Part shown: positions 27,614 to 36,329 of the stretch, piece after piece | Layout: each line of letters opens with the position of its first letter | Position numbering within the stretch: position 1 is the stretch's first letter | Origin: Pseudoalteromonas rubra | GTDB lineage: Bacteria; Pseudomonadota; Gammaproteobacteria; Enterobacterales; Alteromonadaceae | Assembly: GCF_001482385.1 (NCBI RefSeq) | Contig: NZ_CP013612.1 | Coordinates: 868,001-932,000, forward strand | DNA: 64,000 bases | Direction of reading: 5' to 3' | Program-made: the position numbers and the translations under genes | The notes under the pieces: generated by a model | Database searches by the model: none | Told to the model about the DNA's origin: nothing | What the model saw: the letters and a program-made list of their open reading frames with translations, nothing else

Positions 27614-28426
27614 ATGTCGTCTTTAAATCAGTTTATTCCATCGCCCGTGATTGCCGTTGCTTCAGCTTACCAGACACATCTGGGCGGCATCGATGTGTTC
27701 ATCTGTTTTGCGCAAATTGACGATGACAATCAACTCCTTCTCCAGCTCAGGGAAACGCATGCATTGCAGGTTGGAGATTTGGTCACGGTACATCTGGATA
27801 ATCGCACCGGTGTCAGTGAATATGACGCTGAACTGAGTGTTTATCGTTTGTCTTACAAAGGTCGGGTAACAGCACTAAACGAGACAGAGGTAACCGTTTC
27901 TCCAATTGAGTATCAGGTTTATTACGGGATTTCGGTGGAACTGGAATACCGTGCGCCGGGGTATGAGTTTCCAGACGATCCGCGTGTGCAAACGCCTTTG
28001 CCATGCACGCCGTTAACGACAACCCCTGTGATGGATGAGGAAGAGCACGATAACAAAGTCGGGGTGTTAATCACTAAGGCGCAATCACAACCGCACACCA
28101 CAGTGATGGCATTTTTATCCAGCACCGATGATGATGTCTTTTTTATCACGCTGCCACAAACCTTTAAATCCAGCCTAATGAAGCGCGATAATCAGTGTTA
28201 TTTTGCCATCGACAATCGTGCCAGCTTTACCTTTGAAAACTATGTGGAGTGGAATTACTCCATTATCGCAGGAAAGGTGCATCAGATAGCAAGTGACAGC
28301 GCCTTGTTCAATGAAGTGAGAGAATTGTTTATCTCTAAAAACCCCTGGGAAGTGGGGTTTTTTAGTCACCCGGACATTGAAATGTACCACCTGAAAGCTG
28401 AAAAAGTGGTGTGTCCTAAGCGATAA
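27614..28426 (+). CDS. Hypothetical protein with split-barrel (PNPOx-like) look
   Basis: A 270-residue soluble protein. The C-terminal half (about 145-265) reads like a flavin-binding split barrel: CYFAIDNRASFTFENYVEWN, SIIAGKVHQIA and FISKNPWEVGFFSHPDIEMY follow the strand order of PNPOx-like proteins. The N-terminal half (about 10-115) has similar beta content (FAQIDDDNQLLLQLRETHAL; YDAELSVYRLSYKGRV) and may be a duplicated or degenerate barrel. No catalytic motif is evident. GGGAGTGTT precedes the ATG. The gene lies between pirin and the SIR2-TPR gene without operon spacing to either. Confidence 0.7.
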   Translation: MSSLNQFIPSPVIAVASAYQTHLGGIDVFICFAQIDDDNQLLLQLRETHALQVGDLVTVHLDNRTGVSEYDAELSVYRLSYKGRVTALNETEVTVSPIEYQVYYGISVELEYRAPGYEFPDDPRVQTPLPCTPLTTTPVMDEEEHDNKVGVLITKAQSQPHTTVMAFLSSTDDDVFFITLPQTFKSSLMKRDNQCYFAIDNRASFTFENYVEWNYSIIAGKVHQIASDSALFNEVRELFISKNPWEVGFFSHPDIEMYHLKAEKVVCPKR

Positions 28427-28594
28427 GTGTTGCAAGGTCAGAGTGATTGGGTATGAGCAGACAAGTAAAGTGCCTTAACATTTAACATCACACCTGTTTG
28501 AAATTGCGTTTATGAGACTGATCCAGATCACTTCCAGGGGTCACACTTTCGCGTTACAATCTCTCCAATTATAAAAATATTTATAAAAATTAAC

Positions 28595-30196
28595 ATGGAC
28601 AGAGAAACATCAACAGCACAGGTTTGGGCCTTAAGAGGCTTCCTTGACGAATTACAGCGTATTAACGACACCATGGAAGACCGGCGTTTTGTGTTTATAC
28701 TGGGCGCTGGTGCGTCGATCCAGTCTGGTGTTAAAGGCGCAGCCCCCCTGGCAAGGGAGTGGATGCAAATGCTGTTTCATCGGGTGGTATCGCCCGAGAC
28801 TGACTTTGACAGCTGGCTTAAGCTGAACCCGTTAGATATTAAGGGTTGGCAGTCTGATAATCTGGCTGGTCATTACCCAGAGATTTTCGCTCACTGCTTT
28901 GCTGGCGATCATGAAGCTGGCTTCGCAGAGCTGGAAAAAGCCATCGAAGCTGGCAGCCCGAGTTTTGGCTATGCCGTACTGGCCTGGATAATGACCAAAA
29001 CCAGCCACAACTTGGTGATCACTACTAATTTCGACAATCTGGTCGCCGACTCTTTGTATATTTACGGCAGACGCTCTCCTCACGTGATAGGCCATGAAAC
29101 TTTGGCCGGATATTTAAAGCCTCTGGCGCGGCGCCCCATGGTGGCCAAAATTCACCGTGACTTGTTTACCGACCCCATCAATGACCCTGATGGTACAGGG
29201 CAGCTAAAAAAGCCCTGGGAAGATGCTCTGAAAAATATCTTCAAATTCTATACCCCCATTTTTATTGGTTATGGCGGTAACGACGGCAGTCTGATGAACT
29301 TTTTATCTGATTTATCACCCAGGGACATCAGTGGCAGACCGTTTTGGTGCTACTACGAGCCAGGCGGACAACCAAATGGTGACATTGCTGCGCTGATGCT
29401 AAAGCACAACGGTGTCTTGATACCAACCCCAGACTGGGACCAGCTGATGCTGGATATTGGTAACCTCTGGGGTTATAAGCATGATGATCAGTTAAAAGAC
29501 CTTGACCGCTATACTGAGGAATTGAAGCAGACACTCCAGGAGCAGGTGATGAACACTTCTCGTGAGGGGGGAGAAGACATCAAAGCAAAGCTTTTGCCTA
29601 AGCATAAGAAAGAGCAGGATAAAAGCTGGCTGGATTGGGCGCTTGAGGCTGAGAATAAACCCAATTTAGAACAAAAGCTTGCGCATTACCAGTCTGCAAT
29701 TAAAGCCTTTCCAGATTCACCTGGGCTACATAACAACTATGCTATATTATTGAAAGAGAACGAGAAGTTAAAGGAAGCAGAAGCTCATTATACAGAAGCG
29801 TTGGCGAAGGATCCTGAGTACACAACGGCTATGTTTAATTATGCCATATTGTTGGAAAGCTCAGGGGAAGTGGATAAAGCTGAGGCTTATTATAAAAGGG
29901 CGTTGGAGTTAGATGCTCAGGATACTGACTCTATGAATAATTACGCTTGTCTGTTGATTGATCAAAAACGCCTGGTAGATGCTGAGGCGCTGCTTCACAG
30001 AGCTTTGCAATTATTGCCTAATGACCTGGCAATTCTTGAAACGCACGCTGAATTATTGTTTGCACAAGAAAAGCACCATGAGGCGCTTCAAGTTATTGAG
30101 CAAGTGCTCGAAGTGGAGCCGACTCGAAAAAGTGCTAAAGACCTTAATACACAGATCATACAAGCAATCGAAGATACGGAAAGTGAGTTAGAATAA
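28595..30196 (+). CDS. SIR2-like NAD-binding protein with TPR repeats
   Basis: A 533-residue protein. Residues about 30-300 form a SIR2-like domain with all main motifs: FILGAGASI (residues 37-41 GAGAS), ITTNFDNLV (Asn145, Asp147), the catalytic-type His187 in KIHRDL, and GYGGNDGS. No zinc-finger Cys set is seen, as in prokaryotic SIR2_2 proteins rather than classical deacetylases. Residues about 355-525 are about five TPRs (for example LHNNYAILLKENEKLKEAEA). SIR2 effectors coupled to sensor domains, as in ThsA, DSR and SIR2-containing Argonaute systems, degrade NAD during phage infection. A defence role here is inference, since no partner gene is adjacent. Confidence 0.88.
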   Translation: MDRETSTAQVWALRGFLDELQRINDTMEDRRFVFILGAGASIQSGVKGAAPLAREWMQMLFHRVVSPETDFDSWLKLNPLDIKGWQSDNLAGHYPEIFAHCFAGDHEAGFAELEKAIEAGSPSFGYAVLAWIMTKTSHNLVITTNFDNLVADSLYIYGRRSPHVIGHETLAGYLKPLARRPMVAKIHRDLFTDPINDPDGTGQLKKPWEDALKNIFKFYTPIFIGYGGNDGSLMNFLSDLSPRDISGRPFWCYYEPGGQPNGDIAALMLKHNGVLIPTPDWDQLMLDIGNLWGYKHDDQLKDLDRYTEELKQTLQEQVMNTSREGGEDIKAKLLPKHKKEQDKSWLDWALEAENKPNLEQKLAHYQSAIKAFPDSPGLHNNYAILLKENEKLKEAEAHYTEALAKDPEYTTAMFNYAILLESSGEVDKAEAYYKRALELDAQDTDSMNNYACLLIDQKRLVDAEALLHRALQLLPNDLAILETHAELLFAQEKHHEALQVIEQVLEVEPTRKSAKDLNTQIIQAIEDTESELE

Positions 30197-30368
30197 CAAT
30201 AACGTACGCTGACGGTTGCTTTTTATGCAGGTACCTGCTTAAAACCGTTGTGGCAGAGGGGAGTGGCCATGACGACAAGGCGTCTACCCTGGTCAGTATT
30301 TTATTATGGAGCTCACCCTTTGTGGGCGTCTCAAAATGAAGCATAAATCCATTCCTTTTCATCCGTCA

Positions 30369-30387
30369 TCCCGTGCTCGACACGGGA
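30369..30387. repeat. Short perfect hairpin, REP-like
   Basis: TCCCGTG / CACGGGA with a 5-base loop, in the context GTCATCCCGTGCTCGACACGGG. It resembles the abundant GTCAT-CCCG intergenic hairpin repeats of gammaproteobacteria. Only one copy is in the window, so repeat status is a guess. The surrounding 30197-30479 gap has no gene. Confidence 0.45.
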
Positions 30388-30479
30388 GCTTGTTTCAGGC
30401 GACTCCGTTGATGATGTATTGCGTAGTCTCACCTTCGCCTGTTCTTCTCTCCCACTTCTTTCACGATAACGGCCCATAA

Positions 30480-30830
30480 TCACGGTCGTACAGTCAAAGT
30501 AACGCCTAAGCCACAATCAAGTGTGATAGGAGTGCCGATGGGCGCTGACTCAGAGGTTATCTCGCCGACAGAAAAACGCTCTGTGTCCGTGTTTTGCTCA
30601 AAAGCGCTGCAGGCATAAATGACATACCAGTGTGCGCCTTCATGCCATAGTGCAGAGATAGTCGCCTGGAATGTTCGCTGTCCAACTTTGCCGCTGAATG
30701 TAGCCGCCTCTTCTGATAACAACAATCTGCCACCTGGCCATTCAACGACCTTGGGTGGCGGTGATACGCATGCCATTAAAGACAAACAGAGTGGTATCAG
30801 CCAGCAAAATCGTGGCTTGATTATCGGCAT
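30480..30830 (-). CDS. Small hypothetical lipoprotein
   Basis: About 116 residues. The ATG at 30830 has AGAGG six bases upstream and begins MPIIKPRFCWLIPLCLSLMA, ending in the lipobox LMAC; a GTG seven codons earlier is less likely. The mature domain contains GQRTFQATISALWHEGAHWY and two Cys (YACSAF, LDCGLG) that could form a disulfide. Function unknown. It should be lipid-anchored in the envelope. It is divergent from the biosynthetic operon that starts at 31108. Confidence 0.7.
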   Translation of the reverse strand: MPIIKPRFCWLIPLCLSLMACVSPPPKVVEWPGGRLLLSEEAATFSGKVGQRTFQATISALWHEGAHWYVIYACSAFEQNTDTERFSVGEITSESAPIGTPITLDCGLGVTLTVRP

Positions 30831-31107
30831 GATTGGCCTCTTTGTTTGCACAAGTTCCGGTTAAAATGACACAAAAAAACGTGCTTTTCCAGCTCGGAAA
30901 TAAGGCGGGTTATAGAGCCTGTTGTTAAGCAAAAAAGACCATGTTAATGGCTTTGAAATGGGCTGTTTTATCATCAGTTAGAATAATCATTGCTCAGCCT
31001 TCATAGGGCTCTCGTAACCATTCATCACTTTTTCATAAGCGATTTTATCCAATACTTATAATAACTTGCAGCCCATCAAAGCAAAGCAAGAAAATGGGTG
31101 GCCGGAT

Positions 31108-31716
31108 ATGGAACAGCAATTTAAAGATCGCAGAGCAGAACTTTTGGTACAAAAAATGCGCCGTACCGAGCGCTTTATGCGTCATCAGCAGCTCGAAAAG
31201 ACAGCGGTGTCATTTGGTGATGAGCAACTCGAATTTATCGAGCATGCAATGGTAGATGGACTGAACGAAGACACCATACGCACCATTGAATTTCATCGTC
31301 GTTGTCTGGCGGCGGGGATAGACAATGGTCGTCACTACTGGTGCTTTAAACAAGGCGAACAGCTGGTTGGCATGTCCGGTTATCATTATCGCTTATGGGA
31401 CCCAAAAAGCATTGTCTGGGGAGGCTGGTTTGTAGCTGATCAGAATGTCTCACCTCTGGTCAAAATGGCAATGTTGCTGGATACCCTAAAGGTCTTGTTG
31501 GAAGAAACCAACTATGAGGAGTTGTACATTGAGGTGTTTGCCGACACCACGCAGTCCAATATTCTCAATATCTATCATTCTTTACAGTTTACCTCTTTGG
31601 GTCGATTCGAAAGCTTCTATGGTCCGCAGCAGGATATGGTGGTGATGAAGCTTGAGTTGGCTGAAGTAAGAGCTTTATGGCTCAACACCACGCGTCCACT
31701 CGAGCGGGTTCAGTAG
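31108..31716 (+). CDS. GNAT-family N-acyltransferase, first gene of biosynthetic operon
   Basis: About 202 residues from the ATG at 31108; a TTG 14 codons upstream is less likely. The GNAT core is visible from LVGMSGYHYRL through WGGWFVADQNVSPLVKMAML to ADTTQSNILNIYHSLQF, where the final N-x-x-Y-x-x-x-x-F is the usual acetyl-CoA-side helix and strand. The long N-terminal helical part (RRAELLVQKMRRTERFMRHQ) is unusual. The next gene starts two bases after its stop, so it heads the eight-gene operon. It could transfer an acyl or aminoacyl group onto the product; the acceptor is unknown. Confidence 0.78.
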   Translation: MEQQFKDRRAELLVQKMRRTERFMRHQQLEKTAVSFGDEQLEFIEHAMVDGLNEDTIRTIEFHRRCLAAGIDNGRHYWCFKQGEQLVGMSGYHYRLWDPKSIVWGGWFVADQNVSPLVKMAMLLDTLKVLLEETNYEELYIEVFADTTQSNILNIYHSLQFTSLGRFESFYGPQQDMVVMKLELAEVRALWLNTTRPLERVQ

Positions 31717-31717
31717 C

Positions 31718-32818
31718 ATGCTCCTGTTATATGTGGAGTCTGGCGCGGGGTCACGAGCACTGGCAGAGGCTCTGGCGAGCGGTTTTCGTAAACAAGGCAA
31801 AACCGTTGAGCTGTTGTCAGTGTCCGAACTGTTGCCACAGTGGCTGTCCGATTTACTGTTTGGCCAATATTACCAGTGGTGCATGTCGGGCAAGCAACAT
31901 CACAGCAAGTTATATGCAAGCCGCTGGTTCTACCCGTTTCTTTACAGGCTAATACCGCTGTGGCTGGCGCTTAAAGGCAATGACAAGCAGGAAGACGCGA
32001 AAGCGGTGATCCGTCGTCATAACCAGGTGGTTGCCTGTAGTTATTACGGTGCATTCTTCGCCCGTTATTTTGCCAGACTGGCCGGGCATAAGGTCGAAGT
32101 CAGTGGTGTGCTGGGTGATTATCAAATCTCTAATGGCTGGCGGACCCCGTTAACTCAGTTGTTTGTTTCTCATCAGTACAGTCATCCTGTGCTGGACTGG
32201 CATCGCGCCAGAGGAACCGACATATTGCCGCTGGGGATCCCGACAGAGGTAGCTCAGGACTTAACGGTGACAGGCAAAGATACCGCGAAGAAAAGCGAGG
32301 CCGCTCTGAACATTTTACTCTGTGGCGGTGGCTGGGGGTTGGGCATTTCGGCTTCAACAGTGGCGTTGTTATTGGCTCAGAATCCATCTGGTACGGTAAC
32401 GGTCATTTGCGGCCAGAACGAGACTTTACAACAGCAACTACGGGCTCGTTTTGAACAAGAAATAGCCCAACATCAGTTGCAACTGGCCGGGTTTGTGTCG
32501 GATATGCAGCCTTACTACGCCCAGGCGGACATCATAATTACGAAAGCCGGTGGTCTGACCCTGACCGAAGCGGCCCTGGCCAATACCTGCCTGATCATTC
32601 ATGGCGCTTTACCCGGGCAAGAGCAACACAATCGAGCGGTGTTTGTCGCTCAGGGCGCGGCACTAAACGCGTGCAATGATCAGCAGCTCAGTGACTTGCT
32701 CAGTCAGATACAGACATCGGCATCACTGCGCAGCCAGACCATTATGAAGGCTGCCACTTTAGTGAACGCCAATGCATCAAACCAGATTTGTCATCATTTA
32801 CTCGCAAGTAGCAAATAA
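31718..32818 (+). CDS. Glycosyltransferase, MurG/MGDG-synthase-like (GT28)
   Basis: A 366-residue GT-B enzyme. The N-terminal half begins LLLYVESGAGSRALAEALAS, the glycine loop and helix of MGDG-synthase/UgtP-like enzymes. The C-terminal nucleotide-sugar half has ILLCGGGWGLGISA and the donor-binding IITKAGGLTLTEAALANTCL then ALPGQEQHNRAV, close to the UDP-sugar motif of MurG and diacylglycerol glycosyltransferases. Such enzymes work at the inner membrane on a lipid acceptor. That suggests the pathway product is built on or attached to a lipid. Confidence 0.85.
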   Translation: MLLLYVESGAGSRALAEALASGFRKQGKTVELLSVSELLPQWLSDLLFGQYYQWCMSGKQHHSKLYASRWFYPFLYRLIPLWLALKGNDKQEDAKAVIRRHNQVVACSYYGAFFARYFARLAGHKVEVSGVLGDYQISNGWRTPLTQLFVSHQYSHPVLDWHRARGTDILPLGIPTEVAQDLTVTGKDTAKKSEAALNILLCGGGWGLGISASTVALLLAQNPSGTVTVICGQNETLQQQLRARFEQEIAQHQLQLAGFVSDMQPYYAQADIIITKAGGLTLTEAALANTCLIIHGALPGQEQHNRAVFVAQGAALNACNDQQLSDLLSQIQTSASLRSQTIMKAATLVNANASNQICHHLLASSK

Positions 32819-32835
32819 TATTGTAGGAGTCGATT

Positions 32836-34008
32836 ATGTGGACTAAGAAAGCCACGCAACTGGCGGTCAGCGAATTACCGCAGGCACATCAGAATTTTAT
32901 GGCCAGAAACCCAGGGTTTACCGCCCATCATCAGGCCAGCACCGAGCGAGTGGCTAACGCCCTCAGACGCTATGCCGCGAGCGGAAAAATCGAAGCAGAT
33001 AATATCTGTAAGCTGGTCATTAAAATGACCAGCAGTTGTAATTTGCGCTGTGAACAGTGCTTTCAGTGGCGTGAAACAGGCTTTCACCATGGCCTGGATC
33101 CCACGGCCATCCCTTATGAGCAAAGTGGTCATTTGTTTGATTTTGTTGAGCGTCAGCGCTGCGACATCATACTGACCGGGGGAGAGCCCACTTTACACCC
33201 TGATTTTCCTAAGTTTCTCAGCCGCCTGGCTGAAGCCGGATGCTTTATTTATATCTGTACGAATGGCCTGATGATTAAGCGCCACTTTGAGGTATTGAGT
33301 AAGTATCACGATCAGCTGGCCTTTTTGATTTCCATCGACGGACCGAAAGACATCCATGACTCGATCCGGGGTAAAGGCACCTACAACAAAACCATGGCCG
33401 GTATTAAGTTACTGGCTGACGGTAAAAAAGAGGGCAAGCAGTGGCTGATCGGGGTAGAGAATACCATGATGGCCAAAAACCTGGACCGGGCGACCGAGTT
33501 ACTTAATGAGTGCGAACAGGCCGGTGTTGACTGGATGATCTACAACCACCTGTGGGTCGTGGACATGATGGCGCGCAGCGAATACCACCGCTTTTGTGAA
33601 GACTTCGACACTGTGCCTAACTCCTATACAGGATTTGATATGGGGGATTTTCGTCCGGATTACATTGAACACGTCATAGACACCATAGACACATTGCGTG
33701 CCTATCCGTCACAGATCCCCGTGTTATTTGGGCCGGATTATGATGCGGATGAGATCCGTCAGTACTATCGCGGCAAAATGCCAGCACGGCCACATTATCT
33801 CAAAATGGGTGTGAAACTGGATGTTGATATTGGTGGCAAGCTGGTGATGACCAAGCAGTTCCCTGATCTGGTATTTGGTAATGTGCTCGATACTCCAATT
33901 GAGGAGCTCATTGCTTCTGAGCCATACCAGCGTGCTGCTAAGACGATGCGTGAGCAAAGCTTAAAGGTTCTCAATGCGTGTCCCGACGCGCATAACTTTT
34001 TGCTCTAG
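32836..34008 (+). CDS. Radical SAM enzyme with degenerate SPASM-like tail
   Basis: A 390-residue protein. The radical SAM cluster is CNLRCEQC (Cys68, Cys72, Cys75) and the SAM-binding GGEP is at 115-118 (IILTGGEPTLHPDF). Strands IYICTNGLM and LISIDGPKDIHDSIRGKGTY match MoaA/SPASM-type enzymes. The C-terminus keeps the SPASM layout, with GKLVMTKQFPDLVFGNVLD and a final NACPDAHNF, but the auxiliary-cluster Cys are mostly replaced (one Cys remains), so an auxiliary [4Fe-4S] site is doubtful. It likely modifies a peptide, sugar or lipid intermediate. An AGGAG site precedes the ATG, and the gene is 17 bases after the glycosyltransferase. Confidence 0.88.
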   Translation: MWTKKATQLAVSELPQAHQNFMARNPGFTAHHQASTERVANALRRYAASGKIEADNICKLVIKMTSSCNLRCEQCFQWRETGFHHGLDPTAIPYEQSGHLFDFVERQRCDIILTGGEPTLHPDFPKFLSRLAEAGCFIYICTNGLMIKRHFEVLSKYHDQLAFLISIDGPKDIHDSIRGKGTYNKTMAGIKLLADGKKEGKQWLIGVENTMMAKNLDRATELLNECEQAGVDWMIYNHLWVVDMMARSEYHRFCEDFDTVPNSYTGFDMGDFRPDYIEHVIDTIDTLRAYPSQIPVLFGPDYDADEIRQYYRGKMPARPHYLKMGVKLDVDIGGKLVMTKQFPDLVFGNVLDTPIEELIASEPYQRAAKTMREQSLKVLNACPDAHNFLL

Positions 34009-34016
34009 AGGTGCGT

Positions 34017-34700
34017 ATGTTGTCCGTGATCTTGCCTGCTCATAATGAAGCAAAAACGTTAGCGGTTACTTTACCGTTATTGGTTGAACAGTTGCCTCTG
34101 GATGCTGAGCTGATCGTGGTCTGTGATACCTGCTCGGATGCAACCGTGCAGGTGGCGCGGGCCTATACTGAGCAGGTATTTACTATTTCCGCAGGCAGTG
34201 CCGCTGCAGCGCGTAATTATGGCGCTGCACAGGCAAGTGGCAGCATGCTGCTGTTTCTAGATGCTGATACCGTGTGCAGTGCGCAACTACCAGCGCAGAT
34301 TGCTCAGTTTGCCAAGGACAGCCACAGGGCTGTGTATGGTACGGCGCCACTGAAGAGCGACAGTGGTCACTGGCTCGGTCGTTTTGTCGCGACGGATATC
34401 AATCGTTTTAACCAGCGTCACCAGAGCATGGGCGGCAATTGTTTTGTTTCGGCCGACTTGTTTAAAACCGTTGGTGGCTTCAACACACGTTTATTGCGTG
34501 GCGAAGACACCGATCTGGGTGTGCGTTGCCAATGTGAGGGTGGGCATTATGTGTGGCTTAGTCAAAGTCATTTTGTTCACAACGAGCGAAAGTTCCGCAC
34601 TCATGGTTATCTGCGGTATTACGGTTCGTTGTTGCTCGGTGGCGTGTTATGGCAGCTTTCACCACGCTTGTATGCCCGCAGTCTGGGAGGACAGGCATGA
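34017..34700 (+). CDS. Family 2 glycosyltransferase
   Basis: About 227 residues from the ATG at 34017 (AGAGG upstream; a GTG two codons earlier is possible). It is a GT-A enzyme opening with LSVILPAHNEAKTLAVTLPL. The metal-binding DxD is in LLFLDADTVCS, and the acceptor region has GGFNTRLLRGEDTDLGVRCQ with the GED motif. A C-terminal hydrophobic stretch (YYGSLLLGGVLWQL) may touch the membrane. The stop overlaps the exporter ATG as ATGA. It probably adds one sugar to the pathway intermediate. Confidence 0.88.
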   Translation: MLSVILPAHNEAKTLAVTLPLLVEQLPLDAELIVVCDTCSDATVQVARAYTEQVFTISAGSAAAARNYGAAQASGSMLLFLDADTVCSAQLPAQIAQFAKDSHRAVYGTAPLKSDSGHWLGRFVATDINRFNQRHQSMGGNCFVSADLFKTVGGFNTRLLRGEDTDLGVRCQCEGGHYVWLSQSHFVHNERKFRTHGYLRYYGSLLLGGVLWQLSPRLYARSLGGQA

Positions 34701-36319
34701 TAGAAAAATGCAGAGCCTTGTGGCAGGTGCTGTCACTCAAACTGGTTTTACTGAGCAGCTTAAGCGCCTGCACCACCATTTTGATCCTACATACCTTCAC
34801 CATGGCACTGCAACTGGATAGCAGTAATTCGGCCAGCCTGGCTCAGGGCGCTATCTGGTTCTCAATGGCATTCATTGGTTTTGTGGTGGTGCAGCTGACC
34901 TTTCAGCGTAGCGTGATCCGACTGACCGAAACCACCATTAAGACCGTGCGGTTGGATATTCTGGATGCAGTGCGTCATGCACGATTACAGATGATTGAGC
35001 AGTTTGGTCAGGAGCGGATCCTCTCGGCGATTGCTTATGATGCCAACACACTCAGTCAGCTTAATCAGTTCGTCGCGTTAAGTGTGGGACACCTATTCAC
35101 CGTGATAGCGGCACTGATTTACATGTTTGTGATTGCCCCTATGGGGGCATTACTTGCACTGGGTCTGATAGCGCTTGCAGTGACGGCCTATTGCTTACGC
35201 TTTGCCCGCATTCATCAGGGATATGAACGTGCGCGAGAGGCTGAGGACAGCTTCTTTACGCACTTGCACGATCTGCTGATGGGGATCCGGGAAGTGAAGC
35301 AAAATGCTGCGCGTAATGACTCGCTGTATCAGGAGCATCTGACCCGGGATGCGACTGCGGTCCAGCATAATAAAATCATGGCGGAATGTCGTTTTGCACA
35401 TAATCAGCTGATGCTGATGGCCGCACTTTATCTATTGGCTGCGGTGGCGGTATTTGTCGCGCCGCTGTGGTTTGCTTTATCGCCCCAGCAGAGTATCAGT
35501 TTTGTGATCATCACTTTGTTTATGGTGAGTCCGTTCCACAGCAGTATGGAGTTATTTCGGGTGCTTAGTCAGCTCCAGGTTTCACAACAAAAGCTGGCTG
35601 AAATCAAACAACTGGCTAGTGAAGCCGGGGAGCAGAGTGTTGCGCCATCTAACGTGTCGTTTTCGCATCGGCTGACGCTCCACAAGTTGATGTTTGAGTA
35701 CCAGCAAGGGTTCACCGTGGGGCCGATTAATCTGGAAGTTAATCAGGGAGATATCGTGTTTATATCTGGCGGTAATGGCTCTGGGAAAACCACCTTTATG
35801 CGCTTACTCAGTGGCTTGTATGCGCCGCGAAGCGGCCAAGTCTGGCTTGATAATACCCAGCTGGATGATGCTCAGTTATTGGCTTATCGCCAATTGTTTT
35901 CCGGCATCTCGGCGGATAGTGTGGTTTTTGCCAATCGTTATGGTCAGCCGATGCATGAGACCTTGATCAATCAATGGCTGGACAAGCTGGCGTTGAGCGA
36001 CAAAGTGCAGTTTCGTGACGGCTGTTTTACCAATACCCGCTTGTCGACAGGCCAGATGAAGCGCCTGGCCCTAGTGCAGGCCTTGATGGAAGAGCGTCCT
36101 ATTCTGGTGTTGGATGAATTTGCTGCCAACATCGACCCCGAAAGTCGTCAGGTGTTTTACCGTCAGTGGCTACCGACATTGAAGGCCATGGGTAAAACCT
36201 TGTTCGTGATCACCCATGATGAGGCGTACTTTGATTGTTGTGACTGTCATTACCTGATGCGTGATGGTCAGCTTCATCCCTATCCGGCACAGTCGTTGTC
36301 GCTGGTTAAATCCCACTAA
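34697..36319 (+). CDS. ABC transporter, cyclic-peptide exporter type (SyrD/PvdE-like)
   Basis: 540 residues: an N-terminal six-helix membrane domain (about 10-300) fused to an ATPase (about 325-540). Walker A is GGNGSGKTTFM, the signature is STGQMKRLALVQAL, and Walker B is ILVLDEFAANIDP. The LSTGQ-x-KRLAL signature and DE(F/W)AA-x-x-DP are typical of the SyrD/PvdE family that moves peptide siderophore precursors or lipopeptides to the periplasm. The true start is the ATG overlapping the GT2 stop, with GGAGG before it. It indicates that the operon's product, or a precursor, crosses the inner membrane. Confidence 0.9.
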   Translation: MIEKCRALWQVLSLKLVLLSSLSACTTILILHTFTMALQLDSSNSASLAQGAIWFSMAFIGFVVVQLTFQRSVIRLTETTIKTVRLDILDAVRHARLQMIEQFGQERILSAIAYDANTLSQLNQFVALSVGHLFTVIAALIYMFVIAPMGALLALGLIALAVTAYCLRFARIHQGYERAREAEDSFFTHLHDLLMGIREVKQNAARNDSLYQEHLTRDATAVQHNKIMAECRFAHNQLMLMAALYLLAAVAVFVAPLWFALSPQQSISFVIITLFMVSPFHSSMELFRVLSQLQVSQQKLAEIKQLASEAGEQSVAPSNVSFSHRLTLHKLMFEYQQGFTVGPINLEVNQGDIVFISGGNGSGKTTFMRLLSGLYAPRSGQVWLDNTQLDDAQLLAYRQLFSGISADSVVFANRYGQPMHETLINQWLDKLALSDKVQFRDGCFTNTRLSTGQMKRLALVQALMEERPILVLDEFAANIDPESRQVFYRQWLPTLKAMGKTLFVITHDEAYFDCCDCHYLMRDGQLHPYPAQSLSLVKSH

Positions 36320-36329
36320 GGAGCTTGCT

